Positions 1 to 8,427 of a stretch of 64,000 nucleotides of DNA are shown here, in pieces. The translations under genes were made by a program, and so were the position numbers. The notes under the pieces were generated by a model. That model ran no database searches, was not told where the DNA came from, and was given only the letters and a program-made list of their open reading frames with translations. The stretch is from Flavobacterium potami. Lineage in GTDB: Bacteria; Bacteroidota; Bacteroidia; Flavobacteriales; Flavobacteriaceae. Numbering within the stretch: position 1 is the stretch's first letter; every line of letters starts with the position of its first letter. Location: the NCBI RefSeq assembly GCF_020026915.1, contig NZ_JAINUY010000004.1:248001-312000 (forward strand), written 5' to 3'.

Positions 1-1
1 G

Positions 2-67
2 CTGTGGCACTATGGTTTGGGCATGCAAATTCCCTTTAGCAAAAAACAAAATGCTAACGAAAATTAA
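2..67 (+). CDS. C-terminal end of a gene cut by the window edge, possibly an outer-membrane barrel protein
   Basis: An open frame runs from the window edge to a TAA at 65-67. It encodes 21 visible residues that alternate aromatic and hydrophobic positions (LWHYGLGMQIPF) before a polar tail. Such an alternating last strand is typical of outer-membrane beta-barrel proteins, for example PorP/SprF-like or porin-like families, but 21 residues cannot name the family. It is convergent with the next gene. Confidence 0.4.
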   Translation: MWHYGLGMQIPFSKKQNANEN

Positions 68-99
68 AAATTTGGTAAAAGATAAAGTAGTTTTTTGAA

Positions 100-507
100 T
101 CATATAGTGCGTGTTCTTGCTAAGTCGATACGCTCAAAAAACAAAATATCAATGAAGGTTTCTGAGAAGTCATACTTATAGTTTTCAATGATATCTTTTG
201 CAAGAATTGAAGTTGCTGTAAGTGATGTATTCTCTTTACAATCGTTAGATACTGTATTGGTTTCAGCTGCTATAGTAAGGCTGTCCTTGGGGTTGGACAT
301 CCCTACTATAAACTGATTAAATTTGTCTGAATTGCTGTTTTCTACAACAGCATTAGTACTTTTTTGGTTACTAATACCTATAGTTAAGTTGCACTCAGAA
401 CCAGCAGCCTTTGTAGGTTTTTCTGCTGTATTCTGTGCATATAGAGTTAACGATATAGGCGAAACCAAAAATATTATATATAAAAAATATTTTTTCGTAG
501 ATACCAT
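100..507 (-). CDS. hypothetical exported protein (135 aa)
   Basis: I do not recognise this family. The N-terminus has charged residues followed by a hydrophobic stretch (residues 8-22) ending in LYAQ, a good Sec signal peptide. The rest is Asn/Ser/Thr-rich, with two cysteines (near residues 39 and 90) that could form a disulfide in the periplasm. No enzymatic motif is visible. It lies 98 bp downstream of the next reverse-strand gene. The ATG gives a clean signal peptide, so the start is kept. Confidence 0.55.
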   Translation of the reverse strand: MVSTKKYFLYIIFLVSPISLTLYAQNTAEKPTKAAGSECNLTIGISNQKSTNAVVENSNSDKFNQFIVGMSNPKDSLTIAAETNTVSNDCKENTSLTATSILAKDIIENYKYDFSETFIDILFFERIDLARTRTI

Positions 508-605
508 TATGTCTTGATCTTTATTTGGGGTCCTTTAACGATACAATGTGTCTGGGGACTTTATTAATAAAATTTTCGTGTGGGAATAAAAATCGAAACT
601 ATTAT

Positions 606-1895
606 CTATTTACCGCTTGAAGCTGTGATTTTTCCTAATTGTAATCTGAAATCTGGTTTTTTAGGATTGAAGATATCAATAAAAGTTTCTTTGTTGTCAC
701 TTTTTGAGTAAACGTTAAAGAAAATACTATTTCCATACCAGCTCTCTAAATCTTCGTTATTAGAATTGTATTCTGTAAAGATGTTTCCATTACATAAATT
801 GAAATACATTTCTTCAAACTTAATTTTCTTAAGATTGGCGTCATTGATTTCTGTTTTGCTGTCTAATAATACTGCAGGGCTAAATCCAGAGATTACACTT
901 CTCTTCATTTCAAGAGAAGCACCCTCTGCAATATAAACAGCTTCTTTTACCAAACCTGCTTGAATATCAGCGTTGATGTTTTCACTGTCATTAACCATTG
1001 TAATATTACTTGCAACAACTAAAGTTTGTTTTTTAGTAAAATCTGTTTCACTTTTCTTCTCAAAAGATCTTACTTCCATACAACGAGATCCGTCTTTAGT
1101 ACTTGAGAAATAAGAAGATCTTACTGCTAAAGAATTAAAGAAACGACATTGTACACCTTGAGAAAATTTAAAGTCATCATTAACTGATTTATAAGAAACA
1201 AATTTTGTAGCATTTAAGTCACCTCCTAAGACTCCGAAAGAATCTCCACCAGCGTAACTAACCATGATATTTTCTAAAATTGTTTTGTTTCCAACACCAG
1301 CAAGAGTTAAACCGTTGAAAGTATCTGCACCTTTAACTTTTTTACCAGCGAACTCGATTCTTACGAATCTTAAAACTCCAGAATTTGAAGCCACATTATC
1401 TCCTCCGTAAGTAGTAAGAGTTGGATCAAGATCTAAGTTGTAAGAACCAACATTTCCAAATTTATTGATTGGAGCATCTCCAAGAACAACAATTCCACCC
1501 CAATCACCAGCTTTTTTCATGCTTCTGTTTGAAGTAAATACAATTGGATCTGTTTCTAAACCGTCAGCAACTAATTGTGCACCTTTTGTAACTACCAATG
1601 TTCCTTTAGTTTCGAAATCACCAATAATTACTGTTCCTGGCTCAATAGTCAAAACAGCATTGTTTGTAACGTATACGTTTCCTTGCAAAACGTAGATGTT
1701 TCTTTTAAGCAATTTAGTATTAACAGAAATGTTTCCTGCTAAAATTTGGTTTGCTTCTCCATAGTCAACTTTGTTAGGCTTAAATTCGGTCCAGTTGTTT
1801 AACCAATTAGTGTAGCCCATAATTCCTTTCTCTTGTTGAGCATTCATACTCGCAACTGTCAAAAGAACGCAGATTAGTTGAGTAATTTTTTTCAT
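606..1895 (-). CDS. secreted beta-helix-like protein (429 aa)
   Basis: The protein starts with a clear signal peptide (MKKITQLICVLLTVASMNAQ). What follows has the rhythm of a right-handed parallel beta-helix: many short V/I/L-rich strands with G, N and D turns (for example IYVLQGNVYVTNNAVLTIEP near residues 67-86). Related secreted Bacteroidetes proteins are often encoded next to TonB-dependent receptors, but no receptor is inside this window. No catalytic residues are obvious, so binding or structural roles are as likely as a carbohydrate-active role. The C-terminus shows no typical T9SS type A sorting domain. Confidence 0.75.
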   Translation of the reverse strand: MKKITQLICVLLTVASMNAQQEKGIMGYTNWLNNWTEFKPNKVDYGEANQILAGNISVNTKLLKRNIYVLQGNVYVTNNAVLTIEPGTVIIGDFETKGTLVVTKGAQLVADGLETDPIVFTSNRSMKKAGDWGGIVVLGDAPINKFGNVGSYNLDLDPTLTTYGGDNVASNSGVLRFVRIEFAGKKVKGADTFNGLTLAGVGNKTILENIMVSYAGGDSFGVLGGDLNATKFVSYKSVNDDFKFSQGVQCRFFNSLAVRSSYFSSTKDGSRCMEVRSFEKKSETDFTKKQTLVVASNITMVNDSENINADIQAGLVKEAVYIAEGASLEMKRSVISGFSPAVLLDSKTEINDANLKKIKFEEMYFNLCNGNIFTEYNSNNEDLESWYGNSIFFNVYSKSDNKETFIDIFNPKKPDFRLQLGKITASSGK

Positions 1896-2086
1896 GATAA
1901 GGGGGTATTACGGTTAATAATAAATTTGGGTATGCGTAAATGAAAAAACTCCTCTCGAATTTTCCGAAATTATCAGAACCCTCGAGAATGAGTCTTTTTT
2001 TATTATGTTTTTCAAAAGCATTCCACTTAGATTTTTTCAATCTACGTAAACGCTTCGAAAAAGGTTTTAAAAAAATTAATCAGTTA

Positions 2087-2539
2087 TTACATTTCGTTCA
2101 AATCGTTGAACTCGTGTAATGATTTCAATGTACTTTCGTAAAATAAAATTGCAGCGATTAGATTTCCTTTATCAGAATAAGGCATCATTTTTCTCTGAAA
2201 CTCTACAGTAGTATCCAAAAATGTTGAAGTACCAACTGCCTGAGCATCTAAGATTTTTTTGTGATCACCATCGTCTGGAATACCTAAGTCTGCCATAGTA
2301 ACACCTGGTTTAGTTACCAAAGCAATGTAAGGGAGAGTTTTTACTAAAACTTTAATACGCTCAATGTATAATTCCAAAAGCTCACCTTTTTGCATACCAC
2401 TCAATTCTTTTTGATCATGGTATTTACGGATAAGAGCCGTTGTACTAATAATACTTCTAGGAGCATTCTTTGCCTGTGCTGAAACAGCAGCTGTAGTTAA
2501 GATAAAAAAAGCACTTAATAGAGTAATTTTCCCTTTCAT
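2087..2539 (-). CDS. hypothetical exported helical protein (150 aa)
   Basis: A signal peptide (residues 1-22, ending SAQA) precedes a mainly alpha-helical mature protein of about 128 residues. I do not recognise the family. It has no cysteines and no obvious active site. It has its own Bacteroidetes-type promoter just upstream on the reverse strand (2574-2603), so it is probably transcribed separately from the holB group that diverges from it. Confidence 0.65.
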   Translation of the reverse strand: MKGKITLLSAFFILTTAAVSAQAKNAPRSIISTTALIRKYHDQKELSGMQKGELLELYIERIKVLVKTLPYIALVTKPGVTMADLGIPDDGDHKKILDAQAVGTSTFLDTTVEFQRKMMPYSDKGNLIAAILFYESTLKSLHEFNDLNEM

Positions 2540-2573
2540 AGATTCTTATTTTATAATTGGTTGTTGATAAAAA

Positions 2574-2603
2574 CAAAAATATAGAAATTAACTTAATTAA
2601 CAA
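2574..2603 (-). promoter_or_regulatory. Bacteroidetes-type promoter for the gene at 2087-2539
   Basis: On the reverse strand a TTG (2603-2601) is followed after 19 bases by TATTTTTG (2581-2574). This fits the Flavobacterium consensus TTG-N17-23-TAnnTTTG. The box ends 34 bases before the ATG at 2539. Confidence 0.6.
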
Positions 2604-2940
2604 CTCTTATGGATTTTTTTTTCAAAATATTTTCTTAAAAAAAGCTTAAAAACCAGCGTTATGTCGAGAAAATGTGCGTTTTAACGTGCTTTTTGTTAAA
2701 AAAAATGGGGGTTAAAACGTAGGATATTAGCTATAGAATTTAAAAATAACAAACATTAAATAATCAAAAAAAACTTACGTTTGTCATTTTTTCAAAAAAA
2801 ATATTAACAAAAACATCTTGATAAATGCTCAGGTTGAGATCTTTATTAACAAAATTGTGTCTAAAAAGAGACAAAAAAAAATCAAAAACGCACTCGTAAT
2901 TTGAAAATTATAACTAAGCAAGAAACTTTGCTTTTAAAAT
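2604..2940. other. AT-rich divergent spacer with no gene seen
   Basis: This stretch separates two divergent promoters. It contains A/T runs and a few short, non-conserved reading frames. I see no hairpin terminator, repeat or credible ORF. Confidence 0.5.
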
Positions 2941-2941
2941 T

Positions 2942-2970
2942 TTTGACTACATCATTTTCTTTTATCTTTG
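2942..2970 (+). promoter_or_regulatory. promoter of holB, implying a leaderless mRNA
   Basis: TTTG (2942-2945), a 17-base spacer and TATCTTTG (2963-2970) match the Bacteroidetes -33/-7 consensus exactly. The -7 box ends only four bases before the ATG at 2975. Transcription should therefore begin at or within a few bases of the start codon. Confidence 0.8.
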
Positions 2971-2974
2971 CTCC

Positions 2975-4123
2975 ATGCAATTTTCTCAAATTTTAGGTCA
3001 AGATTACATCAAAAGCCACTTGACAAAAAGTGCTGCTTCTGGTAGAATTCCACACGCACAGTTATTCGTTGGTCCGGAAGGAAGCGGAACATTAATCACT
3101 GCTATCGCTTATGCCCAGTACATTTTATGCAATAATACCGGAGATGAGAATTCGAACGGAAACGATTCCTGTAATCTAAAGTTTGATAACATCTCTCATC
3201 CGGATTTGCACTTTATCTATCCGACTGTTACAACCGAAGACGTAAAAACAAAACCCAAAAGTTTAGATTTTATACAAGACTGGCGAAGCTTCATTCAGGA
3301 AATGCCATACGGTGGTTTGTTCGATTGGTATAAAATTCTTGGTGTTCAAAACAAACAAGGAGAAATCCGTGTCGAAGATGCTCAAGAAGTTCTAAAATCG
3401 CTTGCACTAAAATCTTATGAAGGTGGCTACAAAATCATGATTATCTGGATGGCAGATAAAATGAATATAGCCGCATCAAACAAATTATTAAAACTTTTAG
3501 AAGAACCATCAGAAAAAACCATGTTTATTCTGATTTCTCAAAATGAAGAAGATATTATTCAGACCATACGATCTCGTTGTCAGGTAATTCACTTTAACGG
3601 ACTTCCAGAAAAGATAATTGCCGAGGCTTTAGTTTCGCAAGAAAATATAGATCTGAATTTAGCCAAAAAAATTGCTCATCAGGCACAAGGTAATTTCAAT
3701 AAAGCATTGCATTTGTTAAAAGAAGATGACGATGAATTTCCGTTTGAGCAATGGTTTGTCAATTGGGTTCGCGCTGCTTTTAGAGCAAAAGGAAATGCGG
3801 CTGCCATTCAGGACTTAATTTCTTGGAGTGAGCAAATTGCCGCACTAGGACGTGAAAGCCAGAAAAAATTTATTCAGTATTGTATCGAAATGTTCCGCCA
3901 GGCTCTAATGTTAAATTATCAGGCACCAAGTTTGGTTTACATAGAACCAAAAGTCGATAAATTTAAATTGGAAAATTTTGCTCCTTTTGTCAATGGAAAC
4001 AACATTCATGAAATATTCAAAGAGCTTTCAGACGCAATGTATCACATTGAAAGAAACGGAAATGCAAAAATAATTTTAACCGATTTATCCATCAAATTAA
4101 CTCGTTTAATTCACAAAAAATAA
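2975..4123 (+). CDS. holB: DNA polymerase III delta-prime subunit
   Basis: This is a clamp-loader AAA+ subunit that helps load the sliding clamp onto DNA. The 382-aa protein starts with a typical delta-prime opening (ILGQDYIKSHL) and has a degenerate P-loop (GPEGSGTL, about residues 33-40), as expected because delta-prime does not hydrolyse ATP. A LLKLLEEPSEKT block and the SRCQ sensor motif follow. Some zinc-module cysteines found in other bacteria seem to be missing. It heads a run with the DoxX-like gene (7-bp gap) and a thioesterase. The ATG is supported by the promoter that abuts it. Confidence 0.93.
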   Translation: MQFSQILGQDYIKSHLTKSAASGRIPHAQLFVGPEGSGTLITAIAYAQYILCNNTGDENSNGNDSCNLKFDNISHPDLHFIYPTVTTEDVKTKPKSLDFIQDWRSFIQEMPYGGLFDWYKILGVQNKQGEIRVEDAQEVLKSLALKSYEGGYKIMIIWMADKMNIAASNKLLKLLEEPSEKTMFILISQNEEDIIQTIRSRCQVIHFNGLPEKIIAEALVSQENIDLNLAKKIAHQAQGNFNKALHLLKEDDDEFPFEQWFVNWVRAAFRAKGNAAAIQDLISWSEQIAALGRESQKKFIQYCIEMFRQALMLNYQAPSLVYIEPKVDKFKLENFAPFVNGNNIHEIFKELSDAMYHIERNGNAKIILTDLSIKLTRLIHKK

Positions 4124-4130
4124 ATTTAAG

Positions 4131-4514
4131 ATGAACAACGTTGCCTCTATTCTGATTTTGGCTTTTTTAGCTTTAACCTTTTTGCAATCTGGTTATGAAA
4201 AAATTTTTTATTGGAAAGATAATGTGACTTGGCTGAAAGAACATTTTGCAAAAACACCACTAAAAAATCAAGTTCCGCTTGCTCTTTTGCATTTGTTAAT
4301 TTTAGAATTAATTTCAGGAATTTTATGTGTTGTCGGAGGTATTCAGTTAGTAACAAACAACGGAAGAGAATTTGGTTTTTATGGAGCCATATTTTCATGT
4401 ATCTGTTTGTTAATGATGCTTTTCGGACAAAGACTTGCTAAAGATTACGATGGTGCGAGAACCATCGTTATATATTTTATTCCCGCTGTATCAGCAGTTT
4501 ATTGGTTGAATTAA
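4131..4514 (+). CDS. DoxX-like membrane protein (127 aa)
   Basis: A small integral membrane protein with four predicted helices (about residues 3-22, 46-68, 75-96 and 107-126). The first helix is followed by SGYEKIF, resembling the DoxX/DoxD family. The role of such proteins in Bacteroidetes is not settled; some relatives are linked to redox or terminal oxidase functions. It lies 7 bp after holB and 32 bp before the thioesterase, so co-transcription is likely. Confidence 0.75.
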   Translation: MNNVASILILAFLALTFLQSGYEKIFYWKDNVTWLKEHFAKTPLKNQVPLALLHLLILELISGILCVVGGIQLVTNNGREFGFYGAIFSCICLLMMLFGQRLAKDYDGARTIVIYFIPAVSAVYWLN

Positions 4515-4546
4515 CCAATACAATTTTTAAATTTTAGATTAAAAAA

Positions 4547-5056
4547 ATGAATCCAAAACATCCTTCAGAATCCCTGACTATTTTAACTGATTTAGTTTTA
4601 CCGAGCGAAACAAATCCTTTAAACAATCTTTTTGGTGGCGAATTATTAGCCAGAATGGATCGTGCCGCAAGTATTGCCGCTCGCAGACATTCGCGCCGAA
4701 TTGTAGTGACCGCTTCTGTAAATCACGTTGCTTTCAACAGAGCCATTTCGCTTGGAAGCGTTGTAACAGTAGAGGCAAAAGTCTCAAGATCATTCAAAAG
4801 TTCTATGGAAGTTTTTATTGATGTTTGGGTAGAAGATCGCGAATCTGGAAACAGAACAAAAGCCAACGAAGCCATATACACTTTCGTAGCCGTTGATGAC
4901 AATGGAAGACCTGTTGAAGTACCGGCAATTATACCGGAAACCGAACTTGAAATTCAACGTTTTGATGCAGCTCTCCGACGTAAACAGCTGAGTTTACTGC
5001 TTGCCGGAAAAATAAAACCTGCAGATGCAACTGAATTAAAGGCTTTATTTTTATAG
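4547..5056 (+). CDS. acyl-CoA thioesterase, hotdog fold (YciA/ACOT type)
   Basis: This 169-aa cytosolic enzyme should hydrolyse acyl-CoA thioesters. The signature NPLNNLFGGELLARMD (about residues 23-38) is the hotdog helix with the catalytic Asp of the YciA/BACH group. The VNHVAFNRAI segment that follows is also characteristic. A C-terminal helical tail (residues 135-169) extends past the core. It ends the holB run. No convincing terminator follows; recA begins 142 bp downstream. Confidence 0.88.
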   Translation: MNPKHPSESLTILTDLVLPSETNPLNNLFGGELLARMDRAASIAARRHSRRIVVTASVNHVAFNRAISLGSVVTVEAKVSRSFKSSMEVFIDVWVEDRESGNRTKANEAIYTFVAVDDNGRPVEVPAIIPETELEIQRFDAALRRKQLSLLLAGKIKPADATELKALFL

Positions 5057-5198
5057 ATCAAATTTGTGACAATTTGGAACAATCAAACTTCAAAAAAAGA
5101 AGTAATTTTACAAATTATAAAACTGATCAATAAATTTGTAGGAGAATTTTCCTATATTTATCCAAAAAGACAAATAATAATTTAGATATTAGAAAAAA

Positions 5199-6206
5199 AT
5201 GAGTTCAGAAAAAGAAGCCAAATTAAAAGCGTTACAATTAACTCTTGATAAACTTGACAAAACCTACGGAAAAGGTACCGTAATGAAAATGGGCGACAGA
5301 GCTATTGTAGAAGTAGAAACGATTTCTTCTGGCTCACTTGGTGTTGATTTAGCTCTTGGAGTAAACGGTTATCCAAAAGGTAGAATTATCGAAATATATG
5401 GTCCGGAATCTTCTGGAAAAACTACTTTGACGCTTCACGCAATTGCAGAGGCTCAAAAAGCGGGTGGTATTGCTGCCTTTATCGATGCCGAACACGCATT
5501 TGATAGAAACTACGCAGAAAAATTAAACGTTGATATTGAAAATTTAATCATATCTCAGCCAGACAATGGAGAACAGGCTTTAGAAATCGCTGAAAACTTA
5601 ATTCGTTCTGGAGCAATTGATATTGTGGTAATTGACTCTGTTGCAGCTTTGACTCCGAAAAGTGAAATTGAAGGTGAAATGGGAGATTCTAAAATGGGTC
5701 TTCACGCTCGTTTAATGTCACAAGCTTTAAGAAAACTTACCGGAACTATCAGCAAAACAAACTGTACTGTTTTCTTTATCAACCAGCTTCGTGAAAAAAT
5801 TGGTGTTATGTTCGGAAATCCAGAAACTACAACTGGAGGTAACGCACTTAAATTCTACGCTTCTGTACGTTTAGATATTCGTCGTTCTGCTCAAATTAAA
5901 GATGGTGAAAACGTAATTGGTAACAGAACTAAAGTAAAAATCGTTAAAAATAAAGTAGCACCGCCTTTCAAAACTGCTGAATTCGATATTATGTACGGAG
6001 AAGGCGTTTCTAAAACTGGTGAAATCCTAGATTTAGCAGTAGAATTTGATATCGTTAAAAAAGCAGGATCTTGGTTCAGTTACGGAGATACAAAATTAGG
6101 ACAAGGTCGTGATGCTGTTAAAACTTTAATCAAAGATAATCCAGAACTAGCTGATGAACTGGAAGTTAAAATTAAAGAGCATATTAAAGAATTAGCAAAC
6201 GCATAA
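5199..6206 (+). CDS. recA: recombinase RecA
   Basis: RecA forms filaments on single-stranded DNA for homologous recombination and induces LexA-type cleavage where present. The 335-aa protein has the Walker A motif GPESSGKT (residues 68-75), the FIDAEHAFD segment, the VVIDSVAAL Walker B and the [21 protein letters not shown]2 region. Length is normal for Bacteroidetes. No LexA-type box is evident upstream. It appears monocistronic, with a terminator about 30 bp after the stop. Confidence 0.98.
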   Translation: MSSEKEAKLKALQLTLDKLDKTYGKGTVMKMGDRAIVEVETISSGSLGVDLALGVNGYPKGRIIEIYGPESSGKTTLTLHAIAEAQKAGGIAAFIDAEHAFDRNYAEKLNVDIENLIISQPDNGEQALEIAENLIRSGAIDIVVIDSVAALTPKSEIEGEMGDSKMGLHARLMSQALRKLTGTISKTNCTVFFINQLREKIGVMFGNPETTTGGNALKFYASVRLDIRRSAQIKDGENVIGNRTKVKIVKNKVAPPFKTAEFDIMYGEGVSKTGEILDLAVEFDIVKKAGSWFSYGDTKLGQGRDAVKTLIKDNPELADELEVKIKEHIKELANA

Positions 6207-6237
6207 GCGATATAAATTTAGTTAAAGACTCATTCTA

Positions 6238-6270
6238 AACCTCGGCATATTGTCGGGGTTTTTTATTTTA
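6238..6270 (+). terminator. rho-independent terminator of recA
   Basis: The stem AACCTCG pairs with CGGGGTT (with one G-U pair) around a short loop, followed by TTTTTTATTTT. Confidence 0.75.
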
Positions 6271-6289
6271 AAAAAAAATAAACTTTTGA

Positions 6290-6317
6290 CGCAACCATTT
6301 CAAAAAATCATCATCTA
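6290..6317 (+). promoter_or_regulatory. ECF-sigma-like promoter, copy 1
   Basis: CGCAACC (6290-6296), a 15-base spacer and CATCTA (6312-6317) recur with identical spacing at 6470-6497. An AAC-containing -35 and a fixed spacer resemble extracytoplasmic-function sigma promoters. No ATG ORF follows; the transcript would end at one of two hairpins (6345-6375 or 6404-6438). The assignment to an ECF sigma is inference. Confidence 0.45.
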
Positions 6318-6344
6318 GTAAAAAAAGCAGTCTCATAATTTGAT

Positions 6345-6375
6345 ACCGCCATATATCAATTTGGAGGTTTTTTTA
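6345..6375 (+). terminator. possible short hairpin terminator
   Basis: ACCGCC and GGAGGT can pair with one internal mismatch, followed by a run of seven T. It lies about 30 bases downstream of the first ECF-like promoter and could end a very short RNA. Weak evidence. Confidence 0.3.
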
Positions 6376-6403
6376 GAATTTACATTGGTTGGTAATTTTG
6401 AAC

Positions 6404-6442
6404 AAAATCCGTTAGTTTTCTTCATCTAACGGATTTTTATTC
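6404..6442 (+). terminator. hairpin terminator
   Basis: A 12-bp perfect stem (AAAATCCGTTAG with CTAACGGATTTT) is followed by T-rich DNA. It separates the two ECF-like promoter units and may act on both strands. Confidence 0.7.
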
Positions 6443-6469
6443 AATTATTTAGATTTTTTTTCCGTTCAA

Positions 6470-6497
6470 CGCAACCATTTTTATTTTCGTGCATCTA
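6470..6497 (+). promoter_or_regulatory. ECF-sigma-like promoter, copy 2
   Basis: CGCAACC (6470-6476), 15 bases, CATCTA (6492-6497): the same elements and spacing as at 6290-6317. The start codon of a 34-codon ORF lies 70 bases further on, and a strong hairpin follows that ORF. The two bases before CGCAACC differ between the copies (GA versus AA). Confidence 0.5.
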
Positions 6498-6566
6498 TAA
6501 TAATGTGACATTAACTTGAGTTTATACTTTTAAACTCTTTATTATCAACCATTAATATTTTTAACC

Positions 6567-6671
6567 ATGAAAGAAAAAATAGAATTGTTGTACAATAAAA
6601 ACCGAAGAAAAACCAAATTGAGATTTAAAAAAGTATTGCGTTTTATTTCAGAAAAGATCATTCATAGATAA
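6567..6671 (+). CDS. candidate micro-protein, very basic (34 aa)
   Basis: An ATG at 6567 opens 34 codons ending in TAA. The peptide is rich in Lys and Arg (KNRRKTKLRFKKVLRF) with a hydrophobic periodicity that would make an amphipathic helix. It sits between an ECF-like promoter and a strong terminator, which favours a real unit. No homologue is known to me, and it may instead be the leader of a non-coding RNA. Confidence 0.4.
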   Translation: MKEKIELLYNKNRRKTKLRFKKVLRFISEKIIHR

Positions 6672-6707
6672 CTTTTGAATAAAAATGGGGGTTTTTAATT
6701 CAAAGCA

Positions 6708-6748
6708 AAAATCCGGTAGATTAAATAAATCTACCGGATTTTCTATTT
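6708..6748. terminator. bidirectional hairpin terminator
   Basis: A perfect 15-bp stem (6708-6722 with 6728-6742) around a 5-base loop, flanked by A- and T-runs. It serves the micro-ORF unit on the plus strand and the acyltransferase on the minus strand. Confidence 0.85.
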
Positions 6749-6761
6749 TTTATCAAGACAA

Positions 6762-7505
6762 TTATTTTTTATCGAAAGCAATTAATGCATCATAAATTAT
6801 ATTTCTAACCTGATCTTTCAGTTCTTTTCTATGATCAATTGTCAAACCTTGTGTTTCTATGAAAGGTAAGATTCGGACACGCATTTTACCAGGACTTCCA
6901 CTTAAAAAAGTATAAGAAAAACGTTTTTTGTTGTCTGGAAAAACAATTGGTACAATCGGAATCTGATGATCAATTGCCAATCTGAAAGCGCCATCTTTAA
7001 ATTCATCCAGTAAAATACTTTCATCATCTGGAACTCCGCCTTCAGGGAAAATGCAAATACTCAAACCTTGATTTAAACGACTTTGGGCTCTTTTGAAAAC
7101 TTCATTTTTACTTTTCGACGAATTTCTATCAACCAAAATACAGGTTCTTTTATAGAAAAATCCAAAAAGCGGAATCTTGACCAACTCTTTCTTCCCGACA
7201 AAAACAAACGGATTTTTAATTAAAGCCAGCATAAGCATGATATCGGTCATTGAGGTATGATTGGCTACAATCATGTAACTTTTTCCTTTAATGAGCTTCT
7301 GTTCGCGTTTTACGGTATAATAAAACCCCATTCCGAAAAGGATAAATTTGGCCCAAACACGCGCCATTTTAAAAAAATACGGATATCCTTTTTCTGATAG
7401 TATAGAAATCAGTAAAAATGGTAGCATAATAATGATCGGAACCGCCATTACAACGTAAAACCAAACGCGCCAAAGAATCCAAAAAGCAATTTTCAATATT
7501 TTCAT
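6762..7505 (-). CDS. plsC: 1-acyl-sn-glycerol-3-phosphate acyltransferase (PlsC family)
   Basis: This membrane enzyme should add the second acyl chain in phosphatidic acid synthesis. The 247-aa protein has an N-terminal membrane helix (about residues 9-33), the catalytic NHTSMTD (HX4D) motif and FPEGG, the acyl-acceptor binding block. An upstream ATG at 7559 would add 18 residues. I prefer 7505 because MKILKIAFWILWRVW is a natural membrane start. It could also act on other lysolipids, such as ornithine lipid precursors (OlsA-like). Confidence 0.85.
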   Translation of the reverse strand: MKILKIAFWILWRVWFYVVMAVPIIIMLPFLLISILSEKGYPYFFKMARVWAKFILFGMGFYYTVKREQKLIKGKSYMIVANHTSMTDIMLMLALIKNPFVFVGKKELVKIPLFGFFYKRTCILVDRNSSKSKNEVFKRAQSRLNQGLSICIFPEGGVPDDESILLDEFKDGAFRLAIDHQIPIVPIVFPDNKKRFSYTFLSGSPGKMRVRILPFIETQGLTIDHRKELKDQVRNIIYDALIAFDKK

Positions 7506-7572
7506 AGAATCAAATGTAAGAAAGAGAAATGAATATTTTAGTTGGTTGTATAAAAACAATTGCCGCTTTTTT

Positions 7573-7650
7573 GTAACGCAGAGGGCACGGAGTTTTTCGC
7601 AGAGTACGCTGAGATTTTTTTGAGAGAATGCTTTGCATGAGTTCGCAAAG
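7573..7650 (+). repeat. left arm of a long inverted repeat flanking the GxxExxY gene
   Basis: This 78-bp segment is nearly the reverse complement of 8264-8341, differing at roughly ten positions, and its first 40 bases are also the reverse complement of 8195-8236. The arms face each other across the nuclease-like gene. Sequences of this kind (CTCTGCGAAAAACTCCGTG) are dispersed in many Bacteroidetes genomes. Confidence 0.8.
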
Positions 7651-7683
7651 ATTACACTTTACTTTTCTTATAATTTTTTAAAG

Positions 7684-7720
7684 CTTCAAAACTCTACGAA
7701 AAAACTCCATACCCTTTGCA
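7684..7720 (+). repeat. degenerate copy of the CTCTGCGAAAAACTCCGTG repeat
   Basis: ACTCTACGAAAAAACTCC at 7689-7706 and nearby bases align with the right-hand repeats in the same orientation, with several substitutions. It lies between the left arm and the gene. Confidence 0.5.
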
Positions 7721-7772
7721 TTAAAATTATTATTTTTGAACGAAAATTTTTGTTAAAATATTGATTAATTTT

Positions 7773-8150
7773 ATGACTGAAAATGAACTATCAACTGTAG
7801 TTATTGGACTTGCAATTCAAATTCATAGAACACTTGGACCAGGATTATTAGAAAATGTTTACAAAGAATGTTTGTTTTATAAAATCAAGCAACGTGGACT
7901 TCAGGTTGAAAAAGAAAAATCAATGCCATTGATTTTTGAAGAAATCAAATTAGAATGTGGTTATCGCATTGACTTATTGGTTGAAAACAAATTAGTTATT
8001 GAAATAAAAGCTGTTGAAGACTTAACCGAAAATCACTTAGCGCAGACTTTAACATACTTGAAAATTGGAAAATACAAACTTGGTTTATTAATAAACTTCA
8101 ACGAAGCACTTTTAAAAAACGGAATCAGAAGAGTAGCAAACAATCTTTAA
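7773..8150 (+). CDS. GxxExxY protein, PD-(D/E)XK nuclease superfamily
   Basis: The 125-aa protein carries the family-defining GLLENVY motif (residues 24-30) and a PD-(D/E)XK-like core: RIDLLVENKLVIEIKA, in which the Asp and the E-x-K form the likely metal site. No biological role is firmly established for this family, but its members are often scattered and embedded in repeats. Here it sits alone between long inverted repeats. An upstream TTG at 7761 is possible; the ATG at 7773 is a better fit to family starts. Horizontal mobility is suspected, not shown. Confidence 0.85.
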   Translation: MTENELSTVVIGLAIQIHRTLGPGLLENVYKECLFYKIKQRGLQVEKEKSMPLIFEEIKLECGYRIDLLVENKLVIEIKAVEDLTENHLAQTLTYLKIGKYKLGLLINFNEALLKNGIRRVANNL

Positions 8151-8162
8151 ATATAAAATAAC

Positions 8163-8236
8163 ATGTCAGCGAACTTCCAAAAACTCTAAAAAAACTCAGC
8201 GTACTCTGCGAAAAACCTCCGCGCTCTCCGCGTTAC
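8163..8236 (+). repeat. right arm, copy 1, of the GxxExxY flanking repeat
   Basis: The segment CTCAGCGTACTCTGCGAAAA and the following bases match the reverse complement of 7573-7613 with few changes. Its first half is more diverged (TCAGCGAACTTCC). Confidence 0.75.
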
Positions 8237-8263
8237 AAAAAACAGTAGGATTTAAAGATCAAG

Positions 8264-8341
8264 CTTAGCGAACTTCATGCAAAGCATTTTCTCAAAAAAC
8301 TCAGCTTACTCTGCGAAAAAACTCCGTGCTCTCTGCGTAAC
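8264..8341 (+). repeat. right arm, copy 2, of the GxxExxY flanking repeat
   Basis: This copy matches the full reverse complement of the left arm, including GCAAAGCATTTTCTCAAAAA. A further decayed block (CTTTACGAGCTTTGCGGTTA, 8368-8387) follows it. Confidence 0.8.
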
Positions 8342-8427
8342 ATTATCCAGCAAAAATAGCCTTAAATCTTTACGAGCTTTGCGGTTAGAAAAAACATTCC
8401 GACATTTGCAATTCAGAAAAAACTAGA

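Noticed and set aside
1807..2040. A 77-codon reverse-strand ORF overlapping the beta-helix gene start
   Set aside because: It overlaps a much better gene in another frame and has an unlikely composition.
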